Shown here piece after piece: positions 34,303-43,689 of a DNA stretch of 62,196 bases; position 1 is the first letter of the stretch, and each line of letters begins with the position of its first letter. This stretch comes from Bacteroidales bacterium (lineage in GTDB: Bacteria; Bacteroidota; Bacteroidia; Bacteroidales; JAADJA01), in contig JAFGBL010000311.1 of NCBI GenBank assembly GCA_016933115.1, positions 1 through 62,196 on the forward strand, given 5' to 3'. Made by a program: the position numbers and the translations under genes. Under the pieces are notes generated by a model. The model saw nothing but the letters and a program-made list of their open reading frames with translations, was not told where the DNA came from and ran no database searches.

Positions 34303-36453
34303 TTAAAGATGGGTGCCGTTTTTAAAATTTTCCAAACCCGAATCAAGGAATTTTATAAATTCTTCAACATCCAGGTCGTAAGCCCTCGGTTTGGCAAGCA
34401 GTTCCCCGTTCAGCCCCAAAAGAACATAATAGGGCTGTGCATTGACATTGAAATTATGAATTTGCAGATCAGCATAAACTTTACCAATCGATTTTTTAAG
34501 CTTGCCATCTACCGAAGATTTAACCCAGTCCGATTCGGGTAAAACTGTTTTGTCATCAACGTACAAACTGATCACAACAAAATCTTCCTTTAATCTTTTC
34601 AAAACTCTGGGATCAGACCAAACATTAGCTTCCATTTCACGGCAGTTAACACAACCATGGCCTGTAAAGTCAACATAAATAGGTTTATTCAATTTTCGTG
34701 CACATGCCAGCCCTTGTTCATAATCGTAATAACCTTCAATCCCATGCGGAAGGTGCAGAAATTCGCTGTATTTAGATGGTTCACAAATATTGGATTCCTG
34801 CTCAATGCCTGATGCCGACAGGGAATTTTGCCGGGTTATCTTATCCAAATCAAAATCATGTGTTGTCATGGGTGGCAAATAACCCGAAAGTGCTTTTAGC
34901 GGAGCACCGAACATCCCAGGAACGAGGTAGATGACAAATGTAAATGTGATGATTACCAGCGCCAAACGCGGAACGCTGATGAATTTGATATCGCTATCAT
35001 GGGCAAATTTTAATTTTCCTAAAAGGTAAAAACCCATCAACGTGAAAATAATTATCCAAAACGCTATATAAACTTCGCGGTCGAGAATTCCCCAGTGATA
35101 GGTTTGATCTGCGATACTTAAGAATTTTAATCCAAGAGCAAGTTCGATGAACCCAAGAATGACCTTTACTGAGTTGAGCCAACCGCCCGATTTGGGTAAT
35201 TTGTTCATCCACGAAGGGAAGAAGGCAAATAATGTAAATGGCAACGCGAACGCAACCGAAAATCCAATCATTCCGACAATGGGTTCGAGCCAGGCTCCGG
35301 TAGCGGCTTTAACCAAAATAGCACCAACCAGCGGTCCTGTGCAGGAAAAAGAAACCAATACCAATGTAAAGGCCATGAAAAATGCACCAGTAAATCCGCC
35401 CCTATCGGCCTGGGAGTCCGATTTATTGATGAGCCAACTGGGCAATGTGATCTCAAACATGCCAAAAAAGGAGGCTGCAAATATGACGAATATCAGGAAG
35501 AACAGTACATTGGGTATCCAATGGGTGCTCAGCCAGTTGGCAAAATTCACACCCAGAGTTACTGCAATAATGGTCCCGACAATCGTATAAATTGCAATGA
35601 TTGAAATTCCGAAAACAATGGCCTGCACTTTTCCTTTTGCTTTTTGATCCTTCATGAAAAAGCTGACGGTCATGGGGATCATCGGGAAAACGCATGGAGT
35701 GAGGATAGCAGCCAATCCGGCGAGGATGGAAAATATAAAAAGTTCCCACAACGATTTGTTGGCAAAATCATCCACTTTGGCCCTGTCCAAGACAGATTTA
35801 TCGGATAATATTTCATAGGTTCCTTTATATTCCCCCGAAGATTCTCCTGTATTTAAATTCTGTACATCAATTTGCCTTGTTTCCATCACGGGTGATGAAG
35901 AGGCACCTTCCTGCTGGGAGGTTTCTGATTTGGTTGCACCATTGAAAGTAAATTCAAATTCCACTTCATTGGGGGGCAGGCACCGGGTATCGTCACAACA
36001 CATAAAATAGACATATCCGGTTATGGTTAATGGTTGGTCCGTGGTGAGGGTTATTTTTTGGGTAAATTCAGCCTGGTGTTCGAAATACTTGACCACCATA
36101 TCGAAATTGGGGTCCATTTCTTCGTGCCCTTCCGGTTCGGTGAATTTAACAATATAATCCAAATTACCGGCTTCAGCAAAAGACTCTTCTTCCTCGATAA
36201 CTGTATTTTTATCGGTAAATACATACCCTTTCAAATCATGAAAGTAAAAGGATGTTTTCACTGGTCCGCCATCCGGTACGAATTGGGAATAAAGATGCCA
36301 GTTTTTCTCAATCGAAGCTTTAAATATCAGTTGATACTCATTTTTGTTAAGCTCTTTTTTATCGAAGCTCCATTTAACGGGTTCCAGTACTTGTGCGAGC
36401 CCAATATTTGAGATGAGAAGAAAAACCTGAATAAAAACTAAAAATTTCCTCAT
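34303..36453 (-). CDS. dsbD: Thiol:disulfide interchange protein DsbD
   Basis: DsbD carries reducing power from cytoplasmic thioredoxin across the inner membrane to periplasmic proteins. The chosen ATG at 36453 (nine codons inside the open frame) puts the signal peptide (MRKFLVFIQVFLLISNIGLAQ) at the start; the protein is 716 residues. The alpha domain covers about 20-170. The membrane domain, with about eight helices, covers about 225-520 and has the redox cysteines in LTPCVFPMIP and SCTGPLVGAIL. The gamma thioredoxin domain (about 590-716) has the active site GCVNC. An acidic linker with an extra CEPSKYSEF segment precedes the gamma domain. It is not obviously co-transcribed with tilS, 134 bases upstream. 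Confidence 0.95.
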   Translation of the reverse strand: MRKFLVFIQVFLLISNIGLAQVLEPVKWSFDKKELNKNEYQLIFKASIEKNWHLYSQFVPDGGPVKTSFYFHDLKGYVFTDKNTVIEEEESFAEAGNLDYIVKFTEPEGHEEMDPNFDMVVKYFEHQAEFTQKITLTTDQPLTITGYVYFMCCDDTRCLPPNEVEFEFTFNGATKSETSQQEGASSSPVMETRQIDVQNLNTGESSGEYKGTYEILSDKSVLDRAKVDDFANKSLWELFIFSILAGLAAILTPCVFPMIPMTVSFFMKDQKAKGKVQAIVFGISIIAIYTIVGTIIAVTLGVNFANWLSTHWIPNVLFFLIFVIFAASFFGMFEITLPSWLINKSDSQADRGGFTGAFFMAFTLVLVSFSCTGPLVGAILVKAATGAWLEPIVGMIGFSVAFALPFTLFAFFPSWMNKLPKSGGWLNSVKVILGFIELALGLKFLSIADQTYHWGILDREVYIAFWIIIFTLMGFYLLGKLKFAHDSDIKFISVPRLALVIITFTFVIYLVPGMFGAPLKALSGYLPPMTTHDFDLDKITRQNSLSASGIEQESNICEPSKYSEFLHLPHGIEGYYDYEQGLACARKLNKPIYVDFTGHGCVNCREMEANVWSDPRVLKRLKEDFVVISLYVDDKTVLPESDWVKSSVDGKLKKSIGKVYADLQIHNFNVNAQPYYVLLGLNGELLAKPRAYDLDVEEFIKFLDSGLENFKNGTHL

Positions 36454-36614
36454 GGTAAAGCATTTACTAAATATCGACAATCCTGCGATGCATCAGACAA
36501 CCTTCATGTACTAAAAGTTGTACAGGGCCGCAAAGGTAACTATTTCTCAAAAACGCTCTTATACAGGCAGGCATTGTATCAGAAATTTTAAGAATTTTTA
36601 ATATGCGATAATGG

Positions 36615-37943
36615 TCAATGGTTTATCATCCGGAACTCAATAATCCTAGAGGTAGCGTCTGTTATTTTAAATCGATTATCGATCCTGTGTCCGATCACCC
36701 AAACGATATCCTTGCCGGAAACAAGCAACCAGATTTTTTCCTTTTGGAATAAAGGAATCTTTTGGTCTATAAAAAAGTCACTCAGCAATTTTTTATTTTT
36801 CATTCCGAATGGGTAAAAATAATCTCCCTTCTTCCATTTTCTAATGACCAATGGAAAATTAAGTTTATCCGCATCCAGGGCAGCGGTACCGGGGTCTGAA
36901 GAAATAATATAATCAGACACTTCTTTTATATTATTAATCGTCAAATTTAGTGGTTCCTTTATCCTTTGAGTTCCATTTGAAATATTAAAAATACTTCTTT
37001 GCGATTGAGGCAATGAGGCTATAATCAATTGGCTTCGGTCGATCAATAGCCGATGTGTGGGAGAGAAAAATATTTTACCGGGCCTGGATAAAAGATTATC
37101 AACGATTTTTACTGCATCATCATAGCGAAAGCCGAATTTTTTAATGGTTTCGTAAAGACAAATTTCATTGAACGAAAGATTGGAAAGTTTTTCAATTGAA
37201 ATATAATATTCAGCGCCTTTTTGTTTCATGAGTCCACGTGTCAGGCTTTTAACCTGATGGTTATAGATGTTTTCAGCCTGCCTGAAGCGGCTGATATTTC
37301 GGTTCAATATGTTTTTGAATCCGGGCTGTATTTTTTCAAGGACCGGAATCACTTCATGCCGGATTTGATTGCGTCTATAATCGGTTTTTTCATTTGAAAT
37401 ATCAGTCCTGTAAGCGATATGATTTTTTTTGGCAAAATCGATGATCTCCAATTTGCCGGTAAAAAGCATCGGATGGATCAGGTTGTTTTGCTTTGGCAGT
37501 ATACCGTGAATTCCCGAAATTCCTGTTCCCCTCAATAAGTTTAAAAAAAACGTCTCGATTTGATCATCCAGGTGGTGAGCAGTTGCATAGCAATCGATCT
37601 TTTCATTTTTTACCAGTTTTTCAAACCAGTTTAGCCGTAATTCCCGGGCAGCCATTTGAATAGAAATCCCTTTTTGCTGCGCATATATTTTTGTTTCAAA
37701 TGATTTGGAAAAAAGTTGAAGACCGTTATCTTTACAATAATTTATTACGAATTTTTCATCTTCATCCGAATCGATTCCGCGCAGCTTGAAATTGCAATGG
37801 GCAATGGCATGATTAAATCCTGCTAACCTGAACAGATAGGCCATCACCATACTGTCAATCCCACCACTTAAGGCAAGCAATACTTTGCTATTCTTATTGC
37901 AAAGATTATTCTCACGGATGAATTGAAGAAAACTATCGATCAT
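36615..37943 (-). CDS. tilS: tRNA(Ile)-lysidine synthetase
   Basis: TilS attaches lysine to the wobble cytidine of the AUA-reading tRNA(Ile) and is essential in most bacteria. The 442-residue protein starts with the PP-loop ATPase motif LALSGGIDS (about residues 22-30). It continues with AIAHCNFKLRG, ATAHHLDDQIETFFLNLLRGTG and SNEKTDYRRNQIRHEVIP, and it has the C-terminal substrate-binding domain (VIRKWKKGDYFYPFGM). Length and motif order are normal. It is divergent from mscS. Confidence 0.96.
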   Translation of the reverse strand: MIDSFLQFIRENNLCNKNSKVLLALSGGIDSMVMAYLFRLAGFNHAIAHCNFKLRGIDSDEDEKFVINYCKDNGLQLFSKSFETKIYAQQKGISIQMAARELRLNWFEKLVKNEKIDCYATAHHLDDQIETFFLNLLRGTGISGIHGILPKQNNLIHPMLFTGKLEIIDFAKKNHIAYRTDISNEKTDYRRNQIRHEVIPVLEKIQPGFKNILNRNISRFRQAENIYNHQVKSLTRGLMKQKGAEYYISIEKLSNLSFNEICLYETIKKFGFRYDDAVKIVDNLLSRPGKIFFSPTHRLLIDRSQLIIASLPQSQRSIFNISNGTQRIKEPLNLTINNIKEVSDYIISSDPGTAALDADKLNFPLVIRKWKKGDYFYPFGMKNKKLLSDFFIDQKIPLFQKEKIWLLVSGKDIVWVIGHRIDNRFKITDATSRIIEFRMINH

Positions 37944-37968
37944 AGAACAAAATTAATGAAATCATTGA

Positions 37969-38018
37969 ACCGTCATCCGGTTGAACGGTTTATTTGGGTA
38001 ATCTGCCTAAAGGCAGAT
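37969..38018. repeat. Two small palindromes between tilS and mscS
   Basis: AACCGT...ACGGTT (37969-37990) and ATCTGCCTAAAGGCAGAT (38001-38018, 8-bp arms with a two-base loop) lie between the divergent genes. They could be operators or small REP-like elements; no T-run follows either. Confidence 0.45.
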
Positions 38019-38151
38019 AATTGTTAATATATTGAGATAAATCAGGATTATCAAAAGGTAAAAAAAATTGAAATAAAAAATATTATCTTTGCAACTACTT
38101 TTTGGTTCAAAACCGTTAATTAAATCTTTAATAGATCAAAATTTTAGTATC

Positions 38152-38970
38152 ATGGAAAATTTAGATACCATTATAAACAATCTGTATGACCTGGCATTAA
38201 AATATGGTTTAAAGCTCTTACTCGCTATAGTCACACTCATCATCGGTTTGTGGATTATTAAATTGGTTATGAAAACAATCGACAAAACCATGACCAAAAG
38301 GGACGTTGACGCTACCTTACGTAAATTTCTGGGATCATTATTATCGATGTTGTTAAAAATCATGTTGATCATCAGTGTTATTAGCATGGTTGGAGTTGAA
38401 ATGACATCGTTTGTTGCTATCCTGGCTGCAGCGGGTTTGGCTGTTGGTATGGCCCTTTCAGGAACACTTCAGAATTTTGCGGGTGGAGTAATACTGGTTC
38501 TTTTCAAACCATTTAAAGTGGGTGATTTTATTGAAGCCCAGGGTTTTTTGGGGACCGTAAGCGAAATCCAGATATTTAATACCATACTGAAAACGGTTGA
38601 TAACAAAACGGTCATTATTCCAAACGGCGGATTATCAACCAGTGCCATGACCAACTTTTCAACGGAACCTACAAGACGGGTTGATTTTTCATTCGGAATA
38701 GGATATAGTGATGATATCGACAAAGCCCGCAAAGTGATTGAGGGACTTATTGCAGCCGACAGTAGAATTTTGAAGGATCCTGCACCGTTTATCGCAGTTT
38801 CGGAATTGGGTAATAGTTCTGTAAAATTTGCAGTAAGAGTATGGGCAAATTCAACCGATTACTGGGATATTTTCTTCGACATGACAGAAAATGTGAAAAA
38901 AGCATTTGACAGGGAAGGTATATCCATTCCGTTCCCGCAAACAGATGTACATGTTTATAATGAAAAATAA
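38152..38970 (+). CDS. mscS: Small-conductance mechanosensitive channel (MscS family)
   Basis: MscS channels open under membrane tension and release solutes upon hypo-osmotic shock. The 272-residue protein has the minimal E. coli-like architecture. It has three transmembrane helices (about 18-40, 60-85 and 92-118), with the pore helix rich in Gly/Ala (ILAAAGLAVGMALSGTLQNFAGG). The cytoplasmic beta domain follows (FKVGDFIEAQGFLGTVSEIQIFNT, VIIPNGGLST), then an alpha/beta C-terminal domain. The frame is open to 38089, but the ATG at 38152 follows the usual AT-rich leader. A TATCTTTG (-7 like) occurs at 38084-38091. A second mechanosensitive channel, mscL, ends this window. Confidence 0.95.
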   Translation: MENLDTIINNLYDLALKYGLKLLLAIVTLIIGLWIIKLVMKTIDKTMTKRDVDATLRKFLGSLLSMLLKIMLIISVISMVGVEMTSFVAILAAAGLAVGMALSGTLQNFAGGVILVLFKPFKVGDFIEAQGFLGTVSEIQIFNTILKTVDNKTVIIPNGGLSTSAMTNFSTEPTRRVDFSFGIGYSDDIDKARKVIEGLIAADSRILKDPAPFIAVSELGNSSVKFAVRVWANSTDYWDIFFDMTENVKKAFDREGISIPFPQTDVHVYNEK

Positions 38971-39007
38971 TCAGGTTATTGATGGATTTATAATTAAAAT
39001 TTAAAAA

Positions 39008-39928
39008 ATGAGGAAAATTAAGTTATTGGCTCTGGGATTGATTTTTTTCAGTGTCGCTGGAGCACAGGATGAAGCTGATACTGCATGGAAAATCAATAGT
39101 GATATTTCACTTATGTTTTCGCAGGTATCATTTACCAATTGGGCAGCCGGAGGAGAGAACAACATTATCATGAATGGATTTTTCAATTTTTATGCAGGTT
39201 ATATTAAGGGAAAATCCAAATGGGAAAATATGCTGACATTGGCTTATGGCCAATCAAAAACCGGAGAAAGGGAGTTTCGGAAAAGTGAGGATAAAATCGA
39301 TTTTTTATCTACCTACGGTTTGAAAGCTGCAGATAAATGGTATTATTCAGCTAATTTGAATTTTAAAAGTCAATTCGCTTCGGGTTACGAGTATCCATTT
39401 GAAACGGATTCAGGCAAAGTAAAAATTTCAAATTTTCTTGCCCCCGGATATATTTCGGTTGGTGTGGGTATGGAATATAGGCCCTATGAGTATATGTCAT
39501 TTTATTTATCGCCGGCAACTATAAGGTGGATCATCGTTCAGGATCAGGACCTTGCAAATGCCGGAGCTTTTGGTGTTGACCCTGCTGAATATAGCGATCA
39601 GGGCGAATTAATCAAAGAGGGAGAAAATGTTAAACAAGAGCTTGGTGCATATTTCAGGTTTCTTTTTGTAAAAGATATTGTAAAAAATGTAAATATCAGT
39701 ACAAAGCTGGAATTGTTCTCCGATTATTTGAAAGATCCTCAAAATATTGATGTTAACTGGGATACAATGATAAATTTTACGGTAAACAAATGGATAGCTG
39801 CAAATTTTGGTTTGCAGATGATATACGACCACGACACACCAATTGTTGATAAAGACGGAAATATTGGACCGCGCACGCAAATCAAGGAGTTGCTATCTAT
39901 AGGTATAAATTATAAAATTTCAAATTAA
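39008..39928 (+). CDS. DUF3078 domain-containing exported protein
   Basis: This 306-residue exported protein has a signal peptide (1-19, FFSVAGAQ) and the DUF3078 domain along the rest: FSQVSFTNWAAGGENNI, the KWENMLTLAYGQSKTG segment and alternating strands with aromatic ends. The pattern suggests an outer-membrane beta-barrel or a periplasmic beta-rich protein. The family is found mainly in Bacteroidota and its function is unknown. It follows mscS by 37 bases and may be co-transcribed with it. A weak hairpin (ATTTCC/GGAAAT) with a T-run at 39984-39990 may end the transcript. Confidence 0.85.
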   Translation: MRKIKLLALGLIFFSVAGAQDEADTAWKINSDISLMFSQVSFTNWAAGGENNIIMNGFFNFYAGYIKGKSKWENMLTLAYGQSKTGEREFRKSEDKIDFLSTYGLKAADKWYYSANLNFKSQFASGYEYPFETDSGKVKISNFLAPGYISVGVGMEYRPYEYMSFYLSPATIRWIIVQDQDLANAGAFGVDPAEYSDQGELIKEGENVKQELGAYFRFLFVKDIVKNVNISTKLELFSDYLKDPQNIDVNWDTMINFTVNKWIAANFGLQMIYDHDTPIVDKDGNIGPRTQIKELLSIGINYKISN

Positions 39929-40008
39929 CCCTGGATGATTTGATAAATTCATTTATTATTTCCCAATTTTGGAAATTTGAGTGTTTTTTTCAAAAAATTT
40001 AATAATAG

Positions 40009-40040
40009 TTTGTTATATTTGTAAATAATATATAATTTTG
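40009..40040 (+). promoter_or_regulatory. Bacteroidota-type promoter of the PID-CTERM-like gene
   Basis: TTTG (40009-40012), a 20-base spacer and TAATTTTG (40033-40040) match the consensus exactly. Transcription would start near 40047, giving a leader of about 95 bases. Confidence 0.6.
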
Positions 40041-40140
40041 CGGTACTTAGCTATTGAATATAAAGGGTTAAATTTTTATATTGTATCTATTTTTCTTCAT
40101 GTTACAAAAAAGGAGTAAGAACATAACAAAACCAACAATA

Positions 40141-40374
40141 ATGAAAAAAATTATCAGAAGTATTGTTTTAATGGCATTTTTAATGTGCTCTCCCATATTT
40201 TTGCAAAATATTTTTGCTGATCAGCCACCAGATCCGGGTGGAGGTCCGGGAAGTGGTGATGACCCTGTTGGAGGGGGCTCACCAATAGGAGGGGGTCTGG
40301 TCATTTTGATTGTAATGGGGACTGCCTATGGAAGTAAAAAAGTATTTAATGCCAGGAACAAGTTTCTGGAATAA
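40141..40374 (+). CDS. Small exported protein with PID-CTERM-like C-terminal sorting signal
   Basis: This protein has 77 residues from the ATG at 40141; the open frame extends to 40081, but those codons lie partly before a likely transcription start plus leader. It consists of a signal peptide (1-~25, ending NIFADQ), a short linker of Pro, Gly, Asp and Ser (PPDPGGGPGSGDDPVGGG) and a C-terminal block. That block is S-PIGGG, a hydrophobic helix (LVILIVMGTAYG) and a basic tail (SKKVFNARNK). This layout is that of PID-CTERM proteins, proposed substrates of exosortase-like enzymes in Bacteroidota. Here Gly replaces the Asp of PID. The function of the processed peptide is unknown and no exosortase is nearby. 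Confidence 0.7.
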   Translation: MKKIIRSIVLMAFLMCSPIFLQNIFADQPPDPGGGPGSGDDPVGGGSPIGGGLVILIVMGTAYGSKKVFNARNKFLE

Positions 40375-40396
40375 AGTCATAAAGCTATAACGTATA

Positions 40397-40424
40397 AGAA
40401 AGCCGTTTCTTAAGAAACGGCTTT
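40397..40424. terminator. Bidirectional intrinsic terminator
   Basis: GAAAGCCGTTTC and GAAACGGCTTTC form a near-perfect palindrome with a TTAA loop between the convergent small-protein gene and radA. T-rich sequence follows on both strands. Confidence 0.75.
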
Positions 40425-40450
40425 CTTTGTTATTATCCATCATTGAGCAA

Positions 40451-41812
40451 TTAAAACAATCGTTTAAAAAGGTCTGTAATTTTACCAATAGGTATTACTT
40501 CAATATGATATTTTGACTTTTCAATATTTTTGAGATTATATTTTGAAACGATAATTTGATCGAATCCCAGTTTGTCTGCCTCTGAAATTCTTTGTTCTAT
40601 CCGGTTTACTGATCGAATTTCCCCAGAAAGTCCCACCTCTCCTGCAAAACAAATATTTTGATCCACAGGTATGTCTTTATTGGATGACATGATAGCAGCC
40701 ACCACAGCTAAATCGATGGCAGGATCATAAACCTTTAATCCACCGGTGATATTTAGAAAAACGTCTTTGGCACCAATGCGAAAACCACTTTTTTTCTCCA
40801 GCACGGCTAACAGCATGTTCAATCTTTTAATATCAAAACCGGTAGTTGACCGCTGTGGTGTCCCGTATGCCGATGAACTTACCAGCGCCTGGGTTTCAAT
40901 CAGCATGGGACGAATTCCCTCCACCATTGAAGCGATGGCTATTCCGCTGAAATTTTCATCCCTGTGCGATAACAATATTTCTGAGGGATTTGGGACTTCC
41001 TGCAAACCCGAATTTTTCATTTCATAAATCCCCAGTTCAGATGTAGAACCAAAGCGGTTTTTGATAGAACGAACGATCCGGTAACCGTAGTTTCGTTCTC
41101 CTTCAAACTGTAAAACCGTATCCACCATGTGTTCGAGAACTTTCGGCCCGGCTAACAGGCCATCCTTGGTAATGTGACCTATTAAAAATACAGGTATATC
41201 TGTTTGTTTGGCAAACTTTTGAAATTCAGATGCACATTCCCTGATTTGCGAAATGCTTCCTGCTGAAGATTCGATGGTATCGGTATAGAGGGTCTGGACG
41301 GAATCCAGGATCAATATTTCGGGATTTAATTCGGAAATATGCTTAAAAATATTTTGGGTATTGGTCTCGGGTAAAATGTAACAGTTCTGGTTGTTCAAAC
41401 CGATCCTTTCGGCCCTCATTTTAATTTGTTGCTGACTTTCCTCTCCGGTAACATATAAAACATTCGTTTTCTTGAATGAAAGGGCAATTTGCAGCATCAA
41501 GGTAGATTTCCCAATACCGGGTTCACCCCCGATGAGTACCAGGGAGCCGGGTACAACTCCGCCACCCAAAACCCTGTTCAATTCTTCATCAGCAGTTTTG
41601 ATCCGGCTTTCGGGATCGGAGGTTATATCAGAAATTTTTATTGGAACCGATTGCCTGCCTGCCAGGATTTGTCTGTGTTCCGATGGATGTTCTTTACGTA
41701 TGATCTCCTCGACATAGGTATTCCATTCCCCACACGACGGGCACTTTCCAATCCACTTGGAAGCTTGAGCACCGCAATTCTGGCAATAATATACAACCCT
41801 TGATTTTGCCAT
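40451..41812 (-). CDS. radA: DNA repair protein RadA
   Basis: RadA is a RecA-like ATPase that processes recombination intermediates by promoting branch migration. The 453-residue protein has an N-terminal zinc finger (YYCQNCG ... CPSCGEW, about 9-28), Walker A GGEPGIGKS (about 93-101), Walker B LILDSVQT, the family-specific KNRFGSTSELG motif, and a C-terminal Lon protease-like domain (LNITGGLKVYDPAIDLAV, CFAGEVGLSGEIRSV). The Lon-like domain lacks an obvious Ser-Lys dyad, as is usual for RadA. It is the last gene of the panC-panD-flippase-rfaE2-radA operon. Confidence 0.97.
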   Translation of the reverse strand: MAKSRVVYYCQNCGAQASKWIGKCPSCGEWNTYVEEIIRKEHPSEHRQILAGRQSVPIKISDITSDPESRIKTADEELNRVLGGGVVPGSLVLIGGEPGIGKSTLMLQIALSFKKTNVLYVTGEESQQQIKMRAERIGLNNQNCYILPETNTQNIFKHISELNPEILILDSVQTLYTDTIESSAGSISQIRECASEFQKFAKQTDIPVFLIGHITKDGLLAGPKVLEHMVDTVLQFEGERNYGYRIVRSIKNRFGSTSELGIYEMKNSGLQEVPNPSEILLSHRDENFSGIAIASMVEGIRPMLIETQALVSSSAYGTPQRSTTGFDIKRLNMLLAVLEKKSGFRIGAKDVFLNITGGLKVYDPAIDLAVVAAIMSSNKDIPVDQNICFAGEVGLSGEIRSVNRIEQRISEADKLGFDQIIVSKYNLKNIEKSKYHIEVIPIGKITDLFKRLF

Positions 41813-41829
41813 TTAAAGAATAACTATAT

Positions 41830-42321
41830 TTAGGAACCTTTGATTTTATCTATGATTTTTGAAGTAGAATAACCTTCCAAAAAAGGAATGACCTCAATTT
41901 TCCCGTCATTTTTTACTACAATATCGGCGCCCACAATTTCCTCCGGTTTGTAATCTCCTCCTTTTACCAGGATGTCAGGTTTTATTATTTCAATTAAATT
42001 GTAGGGAGTATCTTCTTCGAACATAACAACAGCATCGACGAAATGTAATGCAGCCAATATTGTTGCCCGGCTCATTTCGTCAGTGATGGGCCTGTTGGTT
42101 CCCTTGATCCTTCTAATGGAATTATCACTATTCACTCCAATGATTAAGATATCACCGAGGTCTTTGGCTTTTGACAGGTAATCGATATGACCCAGGTGGA
42201 GTATGTCGAAGCACCCGTTCGTAAAAACTATTTTTTGACTCTTGAATCTCCAGACAGCTAGCAAATTTTTCAGTTTGCTAATTTCCAAAACCCTGGATTC
42301 TATAATCTCGAGTTTCTTCAT
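41830..42321 (-). CDS. rfaE2: Heptose-1-phosphate adenylyltransferase (RfaE2/HldE C-domain type)
   Basis: This 163-residue nucleotidyltransferase of the cytidylyltransferase-like fold has the signature [17 protein letters not shown] (HxGH class). It continues with [15 protein letters not shown] and the late VEGGDYKPE-like stretch, seen here as [13 protein letters not shown]. It matches the separate adenylyltransferase that makes ADP-heptose for the LPS core, which E. coli has fused in HldE. The kinase half is not encoded nearby. Its start lies 44 bases inside the upstream flippase gene, an unusually long overlap that suggests translational coupling. Confidence 0.9.
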   Translation of the reverse strand: MKKLEIIESRVLEISKLKNLLAVWRFKSQKIVFTNGCFDILHLGHIDYLSKAKDLGDILIIGVNSDNSIRRIKGTNRPITDEMSRATILAALHFVDAVVMFEEDTPYNLIEIIKPDILVKGGDYKPEEIVGADIVVKNDGKIEVIPFLEGYSTSKIIDKIKGS

Positions 42322-43324
42322 TTTTTACATTATTAACGATCGGTAAAATGACCAAAGATATAATTCCTGCAATAATGATCATGATTGTTTGGCCGGTCCA
42401 TAACAACCAACCCATGGCATAACCTGTAGTAATGGGTATTGCGAAAACAGCCAATATCTCTGCCACAATCCAGGGATAAATGCCGATTCCACCCTGTACT
42501 AAAACAATTCCTATGGAGCCAAAAACAAGAACTGCCAGTCCTACATCAAGTCCCAGGTGGCTGGTTTCGGTTAATGCAAAAAATACTACCCAGGTCATCA
42601 TCAGGTACATAATCCAAATAAAGAGGGTATGAAAAATAAACCAAAATGGCTTTTTTATTTTAATCAATGATTTTAAACCCTCAAAAAATCCGAATACGAT
42701 TTGTTTGATTTTCTGATAAAGGAAAAAATGTGAGATTTTATGCCTGAATCTGTAAAAAACAACTACAACTAAAATTGCGATGGCAAGCAATATATAATAA
42801 ATGTAATTCGGGTTTTCAAGGTTTTGGTATTTTTCTTCAACATTCTTATAAAATGCAGTTTCCTTGAAAATGCTTAATTTGTTGAAATGAATGAAAAAAT
42901 TAAGCAAAAAAGCCAGGCCCAGAACTATTAGGTCGAGAGCCCTTTCCGTTACAACGGTTCCAAATGATTTTTGCATGGGAATTTTTTCATACCGGCTCAA
43001 TATCCCGCAACGGGTAATTTCACCAAGTCGAGGCAATGCCAGGTTTGCAAAATATCCAATCAACAGCGCCAGAAACGCATTTTTAATTTTGGGTTTGTAA
43101 CCCAGGGGTTCCATAAGGATGATCCATCGCAAAGTCCTGCTCAGGTGGCTCAGGAACATCACGATTATTGACAGGATAATCCACCAGTAATTCGCCGTAA
43201 AAAAAGAGTTGTAAATTTCATCTTTTTCTTCAGTAGTTAATTTATGCATGAACAACCAAATAAAAAAGAATCCGATTCCCAGGAAGAAAATGATTTTGAA
43301 AGTGTTGATGAAGGTTTTTTTCAA
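42278..43324 (-). CDS. Flippase-like membrane protein (LPG synthase TM region family)
   Basis: This is a 348-residue integral membrane protein with about eight or nine transmembrane helices and no extra catalytic domain. The sequence [16 protein letters not shown] near residues 60-75 and the FFANLALPR-like stretch ([17 protein letters not shown]) are typical of the UPF0104 family. That family equals the membrane part of lysylphosphatidylglycerol synthase and is annotated as flippase-like. The substrate is unknown. It sits between panD (five bases upstream) and rfaE2 in a conserved Bacteroidota operon, so an envelope-lipid role is plausible but inferred. Confidence 0.88.
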   Translation of the reverse strand: MKKTFINTFKIIFFLGIGFFFIWLFMHKLTTEEKDEIYNSFFTANYWWIILSIIVMFLSHLSRTLRWIILMEPLGYKPKIKNAFLALLIGYFANLALPRLGEITRCGILSRYEKIPMQKSFGTVVTERALDLIVLGLAFLLNFFIHFNKLSIFKETAFYKNVEEKYQNLENPNYIYYILLAIAILVVVVFYRFRHKISHFFLYQKIKQIVFGFFEGLKSLIKIKKPFWFIFHTLFIWIMYLMMTWVVFFALTETSHLGLDVGLAVLVFGSIGIVLVQGGIGIYPWIVAEILAVFAIPITTGYAMGWLLWTGQTIMIIIAGIISLVILPIVNNVKNEETRDYRIQGFGN

Positions 43325-43329
43325 GGGAG

Positions 43330-43677
43330 CTATCTTAATTGGTTGTTATCGTTCGGAAATATAATGGTTGGTTTAAATTTCCTGGCAAATTCAAAATCAA
43401 TTGAAGCATACGAAACAATAATGACCTTATCTCCAACCGCCGCTTTACGTGCAGCGGCACCGTTTAGCGAAATAATCCCCGACCCCCTTTTGCCTTTGAT
43501 CACATAAGTTTCCAACCTTTCACCATTGGTAATATTGTAAACATGTACCTTTTCATTTTCAATCAAATTTGCGGCCTCCATCAGGTTTTCATCAATGGCG
43601 ATACTTCCGATATAATTCAGGTCGGATTTTGTAATCGTTGCACGGTGTATTTTCGATTTTAATACTTCAATCATCAT
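43330..43677 (-). CDS. panD: Aspartate 1-decarboxylase proenzyme
   Basis: PanD makes beta-alanine from aspartate for pantothenate and coenzyme A. The 115-residue proenzyme contains the self-cleavage site Gly-Ser in [10 protein letters not shown] (about residues 22-31), where Ser becomes the pyruvoyl group. It also has the conserved VYNITNGER and [23 protein letters not shown] segments. It lies 12 bases after panC and shares its operon, so both branches that meet at pantothenate synthetase are co-expressed. Confidence 0.97.
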   Translation of the reverse strand: MMIEVLKSKIHRATITKSDLNYIGSIAIDENLMEAANLIENEKVHVYNITNGERLETYVIKGKRGSGIISLNGAAARKAAVGDKVIIVSYASIDFEFARKFKPTIIFPNDNNQLR

Positions 43678-43689
43678 AGCGGCGCAAAA

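Noticed and set aside
35147-35590. Open frame of 147 codons on the plus strand inside dsbD
   Set aside because: It is the reverse complement of the DsbD membrane helices. The hydrophobic codon pattern alone produces the open frame.
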